Source: Melieria omissa
Taxonomy: Eukaryota > Arthropoda > Insecta > Diptera > Ulidiidae
DNA length: 64,000 nt
Assembly: GCA_963971225.1 (NCBI GenBank)
Contig: OZ020267.1
Span: forward strand, 110,440,163-110,504,162
Reading direction: 5' to 3'
The translations under genes were made by a program, and so were the position numbers. Shown in pieces: positions 14,501 to 26,766 of this stretch (within the stretch, counting starts at the first letter, position 1; each line of letters opens with the position of its first letter). Under the pieces are notes generated by a model. That model made no database searches, was not told where the DNA came from, and worked only from the letters and a program-made list of their open reading frames with translations.

Positions 14501-15344
14501 ACTTGTGCGTTTTAGTTGGTGGCCCATTTTGAATGCAAAAAGTTTGCTTAGAGCAATTTTTTTTGGTTATTTTTAAATAGAATTTGTTAAAATTGCTATT
14601 TTAGTTTCATTGCCCATTATTCTAAGCATTATTTATTTATAGAATTTTTTCATCTACAGCTGAATGTTAACAACGTTTTGAATTGATTTTGTGTTTCTTG
14701 TTGTTTTGATTTTCAACGCCAAACTGGGTTAATCCGCAATTGTTGATTTCAACTGAATAATTGTAAGAAATCAATTGAGAGAATAAAAATAAAAAATTAT
14801 AATTCTATAAAGCTTTGCTTTTATAAAAGCAAACTGAATTGGAGGTTTTTCAAAAACTTCACAGCATCGAATTGTGCGCCAATAAATAATGCAAACATCA
14901 CGCAAATTAATGAAAGATCAAACATGAAGGGGCCATTGAATGTATGAAAATGTTACACCACGAGACGAAAAAGTGAAAGAGCTGGATTTGTTATTGATTT
15001 GCTGGTTCACTCATGAGAAGTTTCACTTACTTTTGCTTAGACTTGAGTTATTGTACAATTTGTGCTAAAGAATGCCGCTACACTTTCACTTTTTGTCATC
15101 TGATTGTTAAAGTGCTCAATAAAATTCAAGTTGGCGTGAAATTATTTTGGTTCAAATCATTTTTAAGCAAATAAAAAATGTATGTTCGAACGAAAAAGCA
15201 AGTTTTGGTTTTAATAATTTTGATTTAATATTTTACTAAGAGGTCAAGAGCGCATTTAAACGAGCTTTATTTCTTTCGTGCTACGAAAGATGTTTGACGT
15301 ATTTTCCTCGGTTCTGTCTGCTTTGCTGGTTTTCTTTTATATTA
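8501..15344. other. Noncoding, no gene seen
   Basis: About 6.8 kb without a supported gene. Open frames are short (under 95 codons), without recognisable domains, and overlap A/T runs or CAA repeats. The dispersed motif occurs near 8875, 11851 and 13600. Local poly-purine/pyrimidine and GT/CA runs are present (for example near 12289-12305 and 12860). Confidence 0.5.
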
Positions 15345-15720
15345 AAAAACACTGAGAAGCATAAATTCACCATTCAAAATTCACTTTTCTATCTATAGAA
15401 TCATCCGTCCGTCCATCCATTCACACATTCCATTCCATTCTCTTTCACACTTTAAAACACTGGAAAGTAGAAACTTATCATTCCAGCAAACCATCTACAG
15501 AATCGTTCACCTATCCATTAACTCATTCGCTCATCTCGCCATCGACCACTTATTTACTCATTCATATATTCTCCTGCACACTTAAAAACACTGGAAAGTA
15601 AAACTCAGTGTTCGACTCATCCATCAAAAGAGTCATCTATCCATCCATCAACTCATTTCTTCATCTATTCACCTATCACTTCATTTACTCATCCATCTAT
15701 TCTCTTTCACACTCCTATCA
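15345..15720. repeat. Imperfect tandem repeat, period ~110-130 bp
   Basis: Three diverged units each contain AAACACTG(G)A(A/G)AAG (about 15345, 15455 and 15587), followed by CATC/TATC-rich pyrimidine tracts and a TTCTCTTTCACAC-like end. The unit length drifts, so this is an old, decayed array. Confidence 0.65.
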
Positions 15721-15949
15721 AACAGTCTCAGAAACTCGAATATTTAGTCATCTTCACTTTATCTCCAATTAACAGATCTTATAAAGCAAGTCTATATATC
15801 AAAGGCACGAACCAAGCTTAGCAAATTCACCACCAATTTCAACAAAGCAAAGTCCAATTCTTTTGATTGTAACTTTTCAAAGCTTAAGTTTCAATTTTTT
15901 TCATTTCAAATACCTGTTCAACATTTGCATTACTACTACAGTGGAAACA

Positions 15950-16220
15950 AAAGCATGGCTTGATAAATGTTATAATACATCTGTATTTTTGCCCATCAAA
16001 TAGCAATGTTTTATCAAAACACGAAATTCACTTTTTTCCATTGTTTACAAAAATTCAGAGGTAGCGTCACTTCGAAAGCAATAACTTGAAAATGAGTCAA
16101 CCAAATGTCATGAAACTTTGACAGAATCTAAGTTAAGGATGGTTTTCCATGTACAACACAATAATTCTTAATTTTTGGCGCCATCTCTATGTCAGGCCAA
16201 GGACTTTTCAGCCCATGTAG
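15950..16220 (-). mobile_element. 5' fragment of an irritans-type mariner (decayed)
   Basis: Read on the minus strand from 16220, the sequence starts with a terminus-like GGGCTGAAAAGTCCTTGG that resembles the known ends of irritans-subfamily (Himar-like) mariners, followed by GATGGCGC. An ATG at 16041 then opens a frame beginning MEKSEFRVLIKHCYLMGKNT, which matches the typical start of irritans-type mariner transposases. The frame soon hits a stop and similarity ends near 15950. The other transposon end and the catalytic core are absent. Confidence 0.75.
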
Positions 16221-16710
16221 TATATTTCGAAAATGTTGCTAGTTTCAATGGGCCATTTTGTTGCTTTAAATACCTTAAAGAGTAAAGAGAAGGAAGCAGT
16301 AAGAAGTTCTTTCTCATCTTTTTATTCCAGTGCATCTTCAATGCTTTGACTGTATGCATTTTATTTTTAAAATTTATCACCAACATGTGACTTTCAATCT
16401 TTGACTTGACAATGAGATTTTGCAGCTGGCACATTGGTTCTTGCTTCGTATATATCAACATTTCAGACGGATTCTTCACAACACTTAAGTTAAGATTTTA
16501 TGGCATTTCATTTTGTTGTCCCAGGCAGATAAGAGTCCCTTGAGGAAATTGTTGGCTTCTTGCTCGTAGCAGTTGAGGTGAGCCTCTACTCGATGATCTA
16601 TATGGAAGCAGTAAAAGAAAAGAGGTGACTTAACTGACTTAAGCAGAAAGAACAGGGCATGATTCTCAGAGTGTTCTCTCCCCATGAAATCAAGTAAAAA
16701 CAATTTTTTT
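16221..16710 (-). other. Unrecognised decayed open frames next to mariner fragment
   Basis: Two consecutive minus-strand frames (16485-16703 and 16192-16479) encode plausible-looking globular sequence, for example the piece HIDHRVEAHLNCYEQEANNF, but they are interrupted by stops. I cannot name a family. They could be remains of another transposon or a retrocopy. Confidence 0.35.
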
Positions 16711-19700
16711 TAATGATTTTTACTTGCACTTCTTAAACAGGCTACAATGTTTTCTCAAGTTCAATTTTAACTAAAAAACATTTAAGGAATAACAAAAAAT
16801 TCCCCATACACTGCCAACCCATTGCAACTGTCCAGTGCTCCCTCTGCGCACGCAGCGCTGCGTTGCTGTCATGATTTTTCACACAAAAGCCGCACATAGC
16901 AAAGCTAAAAAGCCTTAACAAGCCTTAGCACTTAGCAGCCAATGTAGCAACGCTTTGGGTAGGTGCGATTTCTGTTTCGTTGCCGTATTTTTTCTCCCCC
17001 AGTTTGGTTGCTTACTTGGCTGACAGCGTTGTTGCATGCGGCCAACCGAGAGAGAGAGAGGCTGTTCCTTTTTTCGTATGGCTTAAATGATGCAACTGGT
17101 TGTACACACACGTCAGACAGCTATGCCGTCAGCCAAATAGGGAATTTTGCCATAAAGAAAAAAAAAAAACAAGCGAAATGTGCAAAAAAGTAAACAAACA
17201 ACAAATGGCAAATATCAACACGGCAAAATGTTCTAAGCGCGCATTGACTGCACACTTGGCAAGCTGGCAATGGGCAAATATTGCAGCAATTGTTAAGTGG
17301 GAGCCAAGCAGTCAACGTTCTTTAGTTGGTTGTGGTGCTGTAGGGTTTCGATGGTTGCTTGTTGTATGTGTGTAAGTGTGTGTGTGTGAGAGATTTTTTT
17401 GCTTTGAACATTGAGTTGCTGTACCCTTTTCGTTGGCCTTTTTTGCCTTTTAAGTGCAGTGCCTTTACCTGTTTGGCCCATTGATATGCATTGTTGTTGT
17501 TATTGTTCGGTTTTTGTAAGCCTTTCTAAAGCATACAGCAGAACCCTCCAGGGTGCCTGGCTTAGTTGGATATTTACGGCGACAGTGTCAACGTTAATCA
17601 AATGAGAAAATCACGTTTGCCACATTTGGTAAATTTCAAAAGATTGGGAAAATTCCAGAAAAAATCATGTACACTGTTACAATGTTTAACTTTTTTTGAC
17701 TGTAGTCTTGGATTGTTCTGTACATATTTTGTATAATTTATAAAATTTATTTTATTTATTAATATCATAACTTATTGAATTTTTTTAAAGAAACTTAATT
17801 TTCAACGCCTACGTTTAAAATTAATTTAGTCCAAAGTCTTTTCTAACTTTTTCTCTTTCCACTGCGCCACTCAATTAGTCAAGCGTTCTGCACATGTTAC
17901 ACGACCTCAACGTTCCCTTTCTCTTCACCCCAAACTGTATTTCCATACTAAAGTTCAGCTTTCAATTCTTAAGTATTAACGGCATTTTGCCAAACTCTTC
18001 TACGCCTCACACAGTCAATGAGTGCGGCCCCTACACCAGCACACATTAGTCTAAAACACGTTTCGTTCATGAATATTTAATATTTTCTAAATTTGTAAAT
18101 TTGTTTCTACTTTTTTTAGTGGTGCTTTACGCTTTTTTCGCGACTTGTTTTTGTTTTGTTTTTATTTTATTTTATATTTTTTTTTATTAAATATTTTTTC
18201 GACTTTTTATGCCATGTCTTGTTTTTCATTTTCTCTTTTGGCAAATCTTTCTTTTGTTTAAAATATTTTTTGCCACCGCTTTGTGTATTCAAAATGTTGC
18301 GTGAGCACAACTCATGAGCCATGACTTATGAGTTCGCCCATTTGTTCGAGACTCACACAGCCGGCATCGCACTCAACGCTGCTTAATATTGTTCACTGAT
18401 GGGTGCCGAATTGGCTGCTGTCTAGCTGGTCTACATCAAATTGCTGTAATTAAAGTCTAATAAATTAACATAAAATTTATATGGCTTTAGTTTGCCAGTA
18501 CCTCAGTAAATTTTCGTTGTACACGTTGTACAAAATTCAAAGTCAAGTTCCCCAATTTCAACATGAAAAACCCATTTCTTTATTTTCCTTTTTTGAGTGG
18601 TCATTATTTTTGCAATTGAAATTTTATGTAATTGATTTTTGATTATTTGACATGCTTGGCTGATTGCAGTAATTCGTTGAGTGCGTAGTTAGTTGAGGCA
18701 AAATCGACAGCAAAAAAGGTAGTTGCAAACAATTTTGAATACATTGCGTAATCTGCTGCAAAACTCGAGGTCAACGTAAGCATTCGCAACGATTGCATCT
18801 GTCCGAGCACAACACACACCTCCCACACTCTCGCATTGCTCTTTGGTAACGCAATATTTTCACTTATGCTTTTGATTTCCCGCACGCAAAGCCTTCAAAA
18901 AGTCAGCTCGCTTAACTCTGTTCAACGATTAACCACTTATAACCCCCACACGTCTTGTCTGCTTGCAATTGTCAAGCAATGTCTACGTATGCTGAGTGTT
19001 TTTTTCAGTCTAACTATTGAATTTCAATAGCGGAAGATATGGTCGCACAATTTCTCTGCTCAATCATTTTCATATGCAGTCATATTTTTAACTTGATTTA
19101 TTAATTTACGGCGTGCACAATATGTGCGTTGTGAAGGCAAGTGGGAGTGTTTTGTACAAAATAAAAATACAAAATCGAAAAAACAATACAAACAAACCAA
19201 CGCCCGCAATGCGTTTATATAGCAATTTTTTGCAATCATAGTTGGCAAAGCAACTTCAAGCATTATTCAATGAAAAACAAAAAAGAACATCTAAAAGTGT
19301 GCGTGTGTGTGTGTGTTAGTGCGTGTTGGTTGCGACCGCATGTGTAAGCCAATACACAAATTGTATTGTAAAACTCGATTTTTATAGGAAGCGTGAAATT
19401 TGTTTCATGGCAATTGTCAGCAGCCACAAAGTCTCTGGCACTTTGTCGCTGTACACAGTTGCGTCTGGCAGCTTAATTATGTAATTGATATCATTAACGA
19501 AAGCCAACAGTGGCGCATGTAGTCACACATTGTGGGTGTATTGCGCGCCACGCTAATGTTGTGTGACTGACTGTTGTGGGCAAAATGAAAACTTGTGTTC
19601 AAATCAAACAACAAATGGGAGTGACACTATTTTGCAGTTGATTTCAATTTTTTTTTTCATCCAACTGTATCTGTATGAGTGCAGCAAAAAAATATCTTTC

Positions 19701-21426
19701 AAATTATCTTTGCAGCATGCACTCAATGACAAACAAAAGACTTAAACCACAAACTTGATTTTTATAATATTTGTATAGGTTTTCGTTGGCTGCATGCGAA
19801 ACGTTTCGAGTTACTGGTGTTTATGGTTTGCAATGCTCTAACTTGACCAAGGTCAACGCAATTATTATTGTCACTGCTACAAATACAATTCAATTGATTT
19901 TAGTATTAAATTTGTTTCTTTTTTTTAGTATTAAATGTTTGGTGGTGTTTGACAATTGCCGAATGGTGCACAATAAGAGTAGTTATGAGGGGAAATAGAT
20001 GAATTGAAGTTGTAATGCTACAAAATATGACACTTTGTATAGCTGTGTTAGAAATAATGGGAGCAGCCTTTATAAAAATTCATATAGAAATTTTCTTGGA
20101 AAATGAACTTTGCTTTAAAAGACTTTCAGGTGTTGTGCCAAAATAAAACTCTGATATTTTCTTTATTAAAAATTTGTTGTTAATTTCTTCCAGTCGTTCA
20201 TATAGTCAGTCTTTTACATTTTCCTTGCATTTTAATTAAAAAAAATACTTTTTTTTACCAATTTCTTATCAATTTATTTTCATTTTCCGTTAACACTTAA
20301 TCGCCTCGTTTATTGCATTGCTTTATCTTTATATGTTTTATTTACATTTATCATCTTGCCAGTTTATACTCAAATTCATACTGACACACACACACACACA
20401 CACAAGCCAACAACACTACCCCATCACGCATGCTAAATGCCATTGGCCGCACACAACGCGTGCCCCAAGTGACCGACATATTTATTTTTAATTTGCTTAA
20501 ATTTTTGTGACACTTTTCTTGCAGCTACTTGTTGACGTTTCGATTTATGGTTTTGTTACTGTAATTATCACATAAAATTTCGGTAGCTCACATTGCGCGC
20601 TAAATTTTCGGCGACACATTCTAATTTATGCCTTTCGAAAACGACACGAACGCAAACCAACAACAGCAACAACTACAACAGAAGTGTGTCGAACGAGTGC
20701 ACGAATTTTTTGTTATGAATTTTGTTTTTGCTTTATTTAAATTTTGTTTTTATTTTGAATCAAAAGCGACACAAAAAGCAGTAGTTAACACTTGGCTGAC
20801 ATATGCAATCCAATGTAATTTTGATTGGCATGAAATTGTGGCATAAAATCAAACAAAAGATTCATGCTGCAAACTTGATACGGTACCAGTTATTGAATGT
20901 GTGTGATGTTAGTTTTTGTTGCTGTTGTTGATTTTATTTTCTCTGTCCAATTTTTCTTTGCTGTTTCTATAACTAGTTTGAATATTGAACTAGTTTCCGA
21001 TTTCATGTTGTGCGTGGCACATCCAGTTTTATGGGTTGAGCTTCGTTTAATTTTTAATTAGTTTGGCGCTTTGAGCATTTTGTTTAAGTGCAGTTGGAGA
21101 TATGTGGCTGCATTATTGTTTAAATACAGTTGTAGTAATTTTGCTGTAATAAAAATATTTAGAAATGCTAAAGAAAGTTGATATTTTTGTTATTAAGTTG
21201 TAAATATATCTGTTTTATAGAAAAAATATATAGAAACAGAGAAAAAACAAAATTGCTTTTTGTTACTAATGTTATTAATATTACCTAATCCCATAAATGC
21301 TCATTTTTAAAACAAATATTAATCATTTGAAAAGAAAAAGTGCCTTTTGATACAATTTTTACATAAATTTTAAAGTGATTGGAGTGTGGGTTCCTAAAAA
21401 ATGTATATCAAAACCAGGTTAACAAC
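16711..21426. other. Noncoding, no gene seen
   Basis: AT-rich, with only short open frames. Simple repeats occur at about 17370-17390 (GT), 19300-19316 (GT) and 20383-20404 (CA). The dispersed motif occurs near 19735 and 20855. Confidence 0.5.
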
Positions 21427-21428
21427 TA

Positions 21429-22548
21429 CCAGGTATAAACAACATCATATTTTTTCATTTTGTTAAAAATGTCGAATTTTGATTTGCGGAAAACATTAAT
21501 TTTTTGTTTTTATTTGAAAAAAAGTGCTGCAGAGTCGCATCGAATGCTTGTCGAGGAATATGGTGATCATGCTCTATCAAGAGCAACATGCAAAAGATGG
21601 TTTCAACAGTTCGGAAATAATGATTTTGATGTGAGCAATGAAGAACGTGAAGGGCCACCAAACAAGTTTGAAGACGCCGAATTGCAAACGATATTGGAAA
21701 AAGATGACACTTTGACTCAAAAGCAAATGGCAGAAATGTTAAATGTTGCACAAGCATTAATTTCTGTCCGTTTTAAAGTTATGGGAAAGATCCAAAAGTG
21801 TGGAAAATGGGTGCCACATGAAAGACAGATGGAAAACAGAAAAAACACTTGTGAAATTTTGCTTCAAAGACACGAAAGAAAATCAATTTTGCATCAAATT
21901 GTTACTGGCGATGAAAACTGGATCTATTTTAAGAATCCTAAACAGAAAAATCATGGATTAATCCGGGACAACTCAAAATCGACTGCAAAACCAGATCAAT
22001 TCGGCAAGAAAACAATGCTGTGTGTTTGGTGGGACCAGAGTGGTGTGATGTATTACGAGTTGTTAAAACCTGGCGAAACCGTTTATACTGATCGCAATCG
22101 ACAACAAATGATCAATTTGAACCATGCATTGATCGAAAAACGACCAGAATGACGCCAGAAGACACGGCAAGGTAGTTTTGCTCCATGACAATGCACCTAC
22201 ACACAAAGCAAGACCGGTTCAGGATACAATCAAAGCACTTGGCTGGGAGCTCCTACCCCACTCGCCGTATTCACCAGACTTGGCTCCTTCCGACTACCAT
22301 TTATTTTCATCGATGGGACACGCATTGGCTGAGCAGGACTTCGATTCCTATGAGGATTGGGTATCTGATTGGTTTGCTTCAAAAGACAAACAATTCTATT
22401 GACGCGGTGTCCACAAATTGCCTGAAAGATGGACAAATTGTGTGGCTAGCAATGGCCAATACTTTGAATAAAATGTTTTTTACTTTCCCATTCGAAATTA
22501 GTGTTTTATTTTCGCAAAAAAAGGCTCACTTCATACTGATATACCTGG
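21429..22548 (+). mobile_element. mariner transposon, near full length but inactive
   Basis: The element is 1120 bp, bounded by inverted ends starting CCAGGTATA and by a TA target duplication on each side (21427-21428 and 22549-22550). The inverted ends match well only over their outer ~9 bp, so the copy is old. It carries the broken transposase at 21469-22469. The internal deletion seen in the second mariner of this window (56138-56888) is absent here. Termini and protein differ from that element, so two mariner lineages are present. Confidence 0.92.
21469..22469 (+). pseudogene. mariner transposase, broken by frameshift and stop
   Basis: The N-terminal part (21469-22152) has the paired helix-turn-helix region, with SRATCKRWFQQFG around residue 45, a WVPHE motif and the first catalytic aspartate in VTGDENW. 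After a frame break near 22140-22165, the frame at 22178 continues with HDNAPTHKA and SPDLAPSDYHLF. The second and third aspartates are separated by 34 residues, the mariner D,D34D signature. A TGA at 22400-22402 then interrupts the conserved C-terminal tail (RGVHKLPERW), which stays readable to about 22469. The first in-frame Met is at 21460; the MSNFD start at 21469 fits the family better. No functional protein can be made from it. Confidence 0.92.
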
Positions 22549-22550
22549 TA

Positions 22551-25534
22551 TTGCTGGAGTAACCATTGAGCTCTTTGCTTTCTCTTGTTGGAGAAACAAA
22601 ACATTTTCAAGAATAAGAAAACTTGTATAAATTTAAAAGTTATTGTTTAACGCTCAGTTGCTCTTCTACTCAGCATGCTTCATAAATACTTACTATATTT
22701 GAAAATTTGTATAATTTATAGCACACATTACTTTCTACCACAATCGCTGGTTGTCTCTTTGTTGGTTGCTCGTATGCAACTTATTTAAATGCTAATTACA
22801 TTTTCTACATGTTGCTCAGTTCTTAACCAGTGAAGGTGTCATATACACCCCCAACTTTATAGTTGTTTACAGTAGTTTCGAATGCAAAGTAAGCAGCACT
22901 AGAAGCAGTAAAATAATGAAATTATTAGTTGTTGTATTAGTAAATAATTACGCAGCTGCTGCTTCCGGCATGTCGTCATATTTGGCACACCAGACAAGCA
23001 GACAGGTTTTCAGCGCTGTACATGCAACTGACATAATGTTATATTTATAACATTTGTTTACAACAAGCGCCAATTTTCAATGATTTGAAGGACACTCGAA
23101 TTTGTGGTTCAAACATTTGTCTAGTTTAAGAAAACTTTAGTACGAAATAATTGGGCGATTTGTGCTCTCTATGGAAGTAGATACCTGATTTATCTAATCA
23201 TATATCTTTGTTTTTTTAATCATATTTACAAACATATTTTCAATAACTTTGAAGCTTGAGCTTGACTCGAATTTGTCGCTTACAGTTGCCAAAAATATAT
23301 ACCGCATTGCCTTGGCTTCCCGCACACGCTCAATGTTCATAGAAAACCCCGCAAAGTTGAGTAAACAATTTGATAAATTTCCAAGCAAATAATAGACTAC
23401 CGAATGAATGACAAATGGCAAAATAAAGAGCATTATTTCTACGAAAACATTTAATTGCGTGTGGGTGAGGCTTAAGCATGACATTTTTTTGCTATAAATT
23501 GCACTCCATAAATATTTTGTGATATTTTTCAACTTAAAAAATTTTGACAACTGAAGGCAACATTTTTTATGATTCAAAGCTTTCAACGCAAACCACAAAA
23601 ATATTATTGCGGTCTTGCCTTTTAAGTGTAGCTGATAAAAGTTGCAAAACTTTAAGTAGAATTTTCCATATTTTTCTATATTCTGTATCATACATTATGA
23701 CACTAAGCAAATTTCTATTACAATAGTTGGAAATTTTCATAGTTTTTATAATAAAGAGAGACCACCCAAACACTCTTCATATACCCCATTTGTTCATTGT
23801 AATACTTCTGCAATTATCGAAAATTCCTTATCGCTTTTTTATAACTCAACTTCTCACAACCACAAAATGAAAGACTCAAACAACAAACGTGCAATATCCA
23901 AACGTTTAAAAACTGTCGTCTGCTTTATGATTTGCAACTTTTGCGCTGAAAAACTTTTGCGCTGATGGTAACACATAACAGCAATAACAACAACAAAAAC
24001 AAATAACAACCGACCACAACATTATAGCAGTTTTGCGGCATAGCTAACACCTCATAATCCATTAACTAACTGTAAACAAATACCGCATGCAGTTTTAAGA
24101 TGCCACTTTAATTTCCGCATGAAAAATCAAAAAAAAAAGAAAAACAAAAAATTAAGGAAAATAACAGACACACACTCAAACCTGCACAGATCGGCAGACA
24201 TACAATGAGCGCAACGCTAGTTACATATATGCAAAGTTGCCGCGTGCGCTACTTTTGCTGCGTGCAATGTGCCGCTTGTCGCTTTACCGCTTCAACGCGT
24301 TGCCAATGCAAAGAAAACTCGCCAACCGAAATGTGCAAATAAAGAAAATAAGAAAATAGCAAACTGAAACTTGTTCTGCAGCGCCAATGCTGCAGTGCTG
24401 TGGGCTATGGCGCGACTTGGCAATTGACTGGCTCTGGCTGTGTGCATGCAGCGCTGAACTTGCACTCGTTCGCAAATGCCACGCAATTAACGCACCGTTT
24501 TTGCCGTTGCCATTTCTACATCACCATTTCTTTTGCCGCTTATATAAAGTTTTTTCCCATTTGCTTAATTTTCTTTGTCAGCTTGAAATGCGCCACGCAT
24601 GCGCGCACTTTATTTCTACCTTAAATTTTTTCTTCACAATTTTTTAATATATTTTTGCATTGCTTCTATTGTCTCTGTTAATTTAATTTTAATTTTGTGG
24701 TAATTTCATATAATTAGCAGAGATTAAAAAGAAGTTTGCGCATTGCGTTGGTACACAGACAACAGCAATGTTACAGTGGTTCTTAATTTTCGCGGATTTT
24801 TTTCTTGTGTTGTAATTTTTAAGTGAGTTGACGGAACTTCCGTAAGGAAAAGACAAAATAATAACAATGTGAAAACATTGACGCATAGTCAAAAGAATTT
24901 TAAGATATTTTTAATTAAGTATTCAAATTATATAAAATAATAGAAAAAAATGAACACATATTTACATGAAATTCAAGACTGAACGTTCTAAATGCTTAGA
25001 AAAATTAAACAAAGTAATGAAAAACAAGACTAAAAAAAAAAAAAAAAATTCATAATATTCTAAGTAAAAATAAAACAAATTATAAATTATAATATTTAGA
25101 AATTATTCAAGTTATTCAATTTTTTAAGTGCAAATGAAAACAAAGACTAACAAAATAATTGAAACCAACAAATTTGTTTAAAATAATTACATAAAAATAA
25201 CACAAATATTTTGAACTAACAAAAATTTAATAACAAATATTTCAAAACTTTTAATTTTAATTATAACGTTAATAAAATTTTGAGTAAAAATAAGAATAAT
25301 TCAAAATATTGAATTTTTTTATAAAAATAAGAATAATTCAAAATATTGAATTTTTTTATTTTTTTAATATTTTTAGTTTCTTTTAACAGAACAAAAACAT
25401 ATCTTTCTCTCAACAAATTTATAATTATAATTTAAAATTTTAGTATTTTATTTCATTTTGTATTTTATTTGTTTTAATAAAGAATATTTTAAATAATAAA
25501 CAAAAAATAATTATTTAAACTCAATAATTACATA
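22551..25534. other. Noncoding, with one uncertain ORF
   Basis: Mostly AT-rich. The only open frame of interest is 23194-23691 on the minus strand (see its own entry). 24230-24560 is less AT-rich and has overlapping short frames without domains. 24900-25520 is extremely A/T-rich with reiterated AAAATAAGAATAATTCAAA-type words (for example 25288 and 25323). Confidence 0.5.
23194..23691 (-). CDS. Hypothetical membrane-type ORF, uncertain
   Basis: A 165-codon open frame from an ATG at 23691. It is rich in Leu, Ile, Phe and Lys and has at least one strongly hydrophobic segment around residues 80-105 (VFVEIMLFILPFVIHSVVYY) that could span a membrane. The length is notable for such AT-rich DNA. The composition loosely recalls insect chemoreceptor exons, but I see no diagnostic motif such as the C-terminal TYhhhhhQF signature of gustatory receptors. 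There is no obvious neighbouring exon. It may be a chance ORF, an exon, or a decayed receptor gene. Confidence 0.25.
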   Translation of the reverse strand: MIQNIEKYGKFYLKFCNFYQLHLKGKTAIIFLWFALKALNHKKCCLQLSKFFKLKNITKYLWSAIYSKKMSCLSLTHTQLNVFVEIMLFILPFVIHSVVYYLLGNLSNCLLNFAGFSMNIERVREAKAMRYIFLATVSDKFESSSSFKVIENMFVNMIKKTKIYD

Positions 25535-25559
25535 CATGTGCATTCAATTGCGTAAATAT

Positions 25560-26349
25560 CTTCTTGACATCTTCTTCTTCTTCTTGACTGGCACGGCAGC
25601 TCGATTACGAGACTTAAGGCTTGATTACACGTAACGAGTAGAGTGAGAAGACAGCAACTCGAACGAGTACTCGTTTCGTCTAAACGGTAAGGCGAGTTCT
25701 TGATTGAGTCAGTCACCGATGAAAGTGGCGAGAGAGCCACTAGAATCACAGTTTGTTTGCTAGGCCGAGCGACCACTACTTTACCGTTATATTTGTCTCT
25801 TTTCGCAGCGATTCGCGCAATCGTCACATGCGGAATCGCTCGTGACATGCGGTATGCGTCAGACACCACTTTTCGCTCGGTTGAGTTTAATTGCGTGAGT
25901 TGCTAAGTTCATTTTGTGCATTGTAAAACCGAACTGACTCGCCGCGTGTCGAAATACGTTTGAACAACTCGTCGCTTTTGCTCGCTATCCCAATTCTTTC
26001 GGCCTAGTACCATTTTGTTGTCTCGTCACTCGACTCGTTACGTGTAATCAAGCCTTTAGGCTTAGCTACCCGCAACCAACCGTGTTGTGCGTGCGAATGT
26101 GTTTACAAGGTTGGAAGGGACCTACAGTTTTATGCCGATTCCGAACGGCGAGTTGGAAGCTTTTTCATAGCCAATTTTACTCTCAGAAGTTTGCCATTTC
26201 CTCCTGAGAGGACAGCCACCGAAAGAAAAATTGTTGTTTTTCTTTTTTTTCGGTGTTAATGCAACGGAGTATTGAACTCGCGGAGTATTGACTCGCGGCC
26301 CAACGCACTAGCCAGCTGAGCTACGGCGGCTGCCGGCTTCTTAACATCT
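25560..26349 (-). mobile_element. tRNA-derived SINE (second family), interrupted by a MITE
   Basis: On the minus strand the head is GCCGCCGTAGCTCAGCTGGC (A box), followed by a B-box-like GAGTTCAATACTC near 26265-26277. The body runs down to about 26056 and continues beyond the MITE at 25573-25613, with a tail of TTC/GAA triplets. A 13-bp target duplication with one mismatch, CTTCTT(G/A)ACATCT, lies at 25560-25572 and 26337-26349. Without the MITE and its TTA duplication the SINE is about 320 bp. It sits only about 0.9 kb upstream of the start codon of the main gene. Confidence 0.85.
25617..26055. mobile_element. MITE, PIF/Harbinger-like, nested in the SINE
   Basis: A 439-bp element with inverted ends of about 41 bp and four mismatches. 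The first 23 bases, starting AGGCTTGATTACACGTAACG, are identical on both ends. It is flanked by the 3-bp direct repeat TTA (25614-25616 and 26056-26058). A TTA/TAA target duplication is typical of PIF/Harbinger transposons. No transposase is encoded; the internal open frames (25528-25869 minus, 25700-25906 plus) are incidental. Confidence 0.9.
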
Positions 26350-26766
26350 GCGAATCCAAAAAATATCTTCAATTACAATGCGTACCATACGAGTTCGTTG
26401 CTTAAGTCTTTCGTTTAGTCTCAGTTCTGTTTGCATAGTAATGCAACATAAATCATAAACAAATTTACTAAACTAATTACAATTATTCGCTCTTCTTTGC
26501 AGTAGCCACAAATTTTTAAAACAAAAACAAAATAAAAAATGTTATTTAAATAAAAGCAATTAGTATTTTTTTAAATTTACTAATTTCCTACATGTGCATT
26601 CAACTGTGCAAATATCTTCTTTACAATTGCGAATCTAAAAATTTCGCGTACACCGCGTTTGTTGCTTAAGTCTTTCATTTAGTCTCAATTCTGTTCACAT
26701 ATATTAATACAACAGAAATCATATAGAAATTTACTGAACTAATCACAATTATTCACTCTTCTTTGC

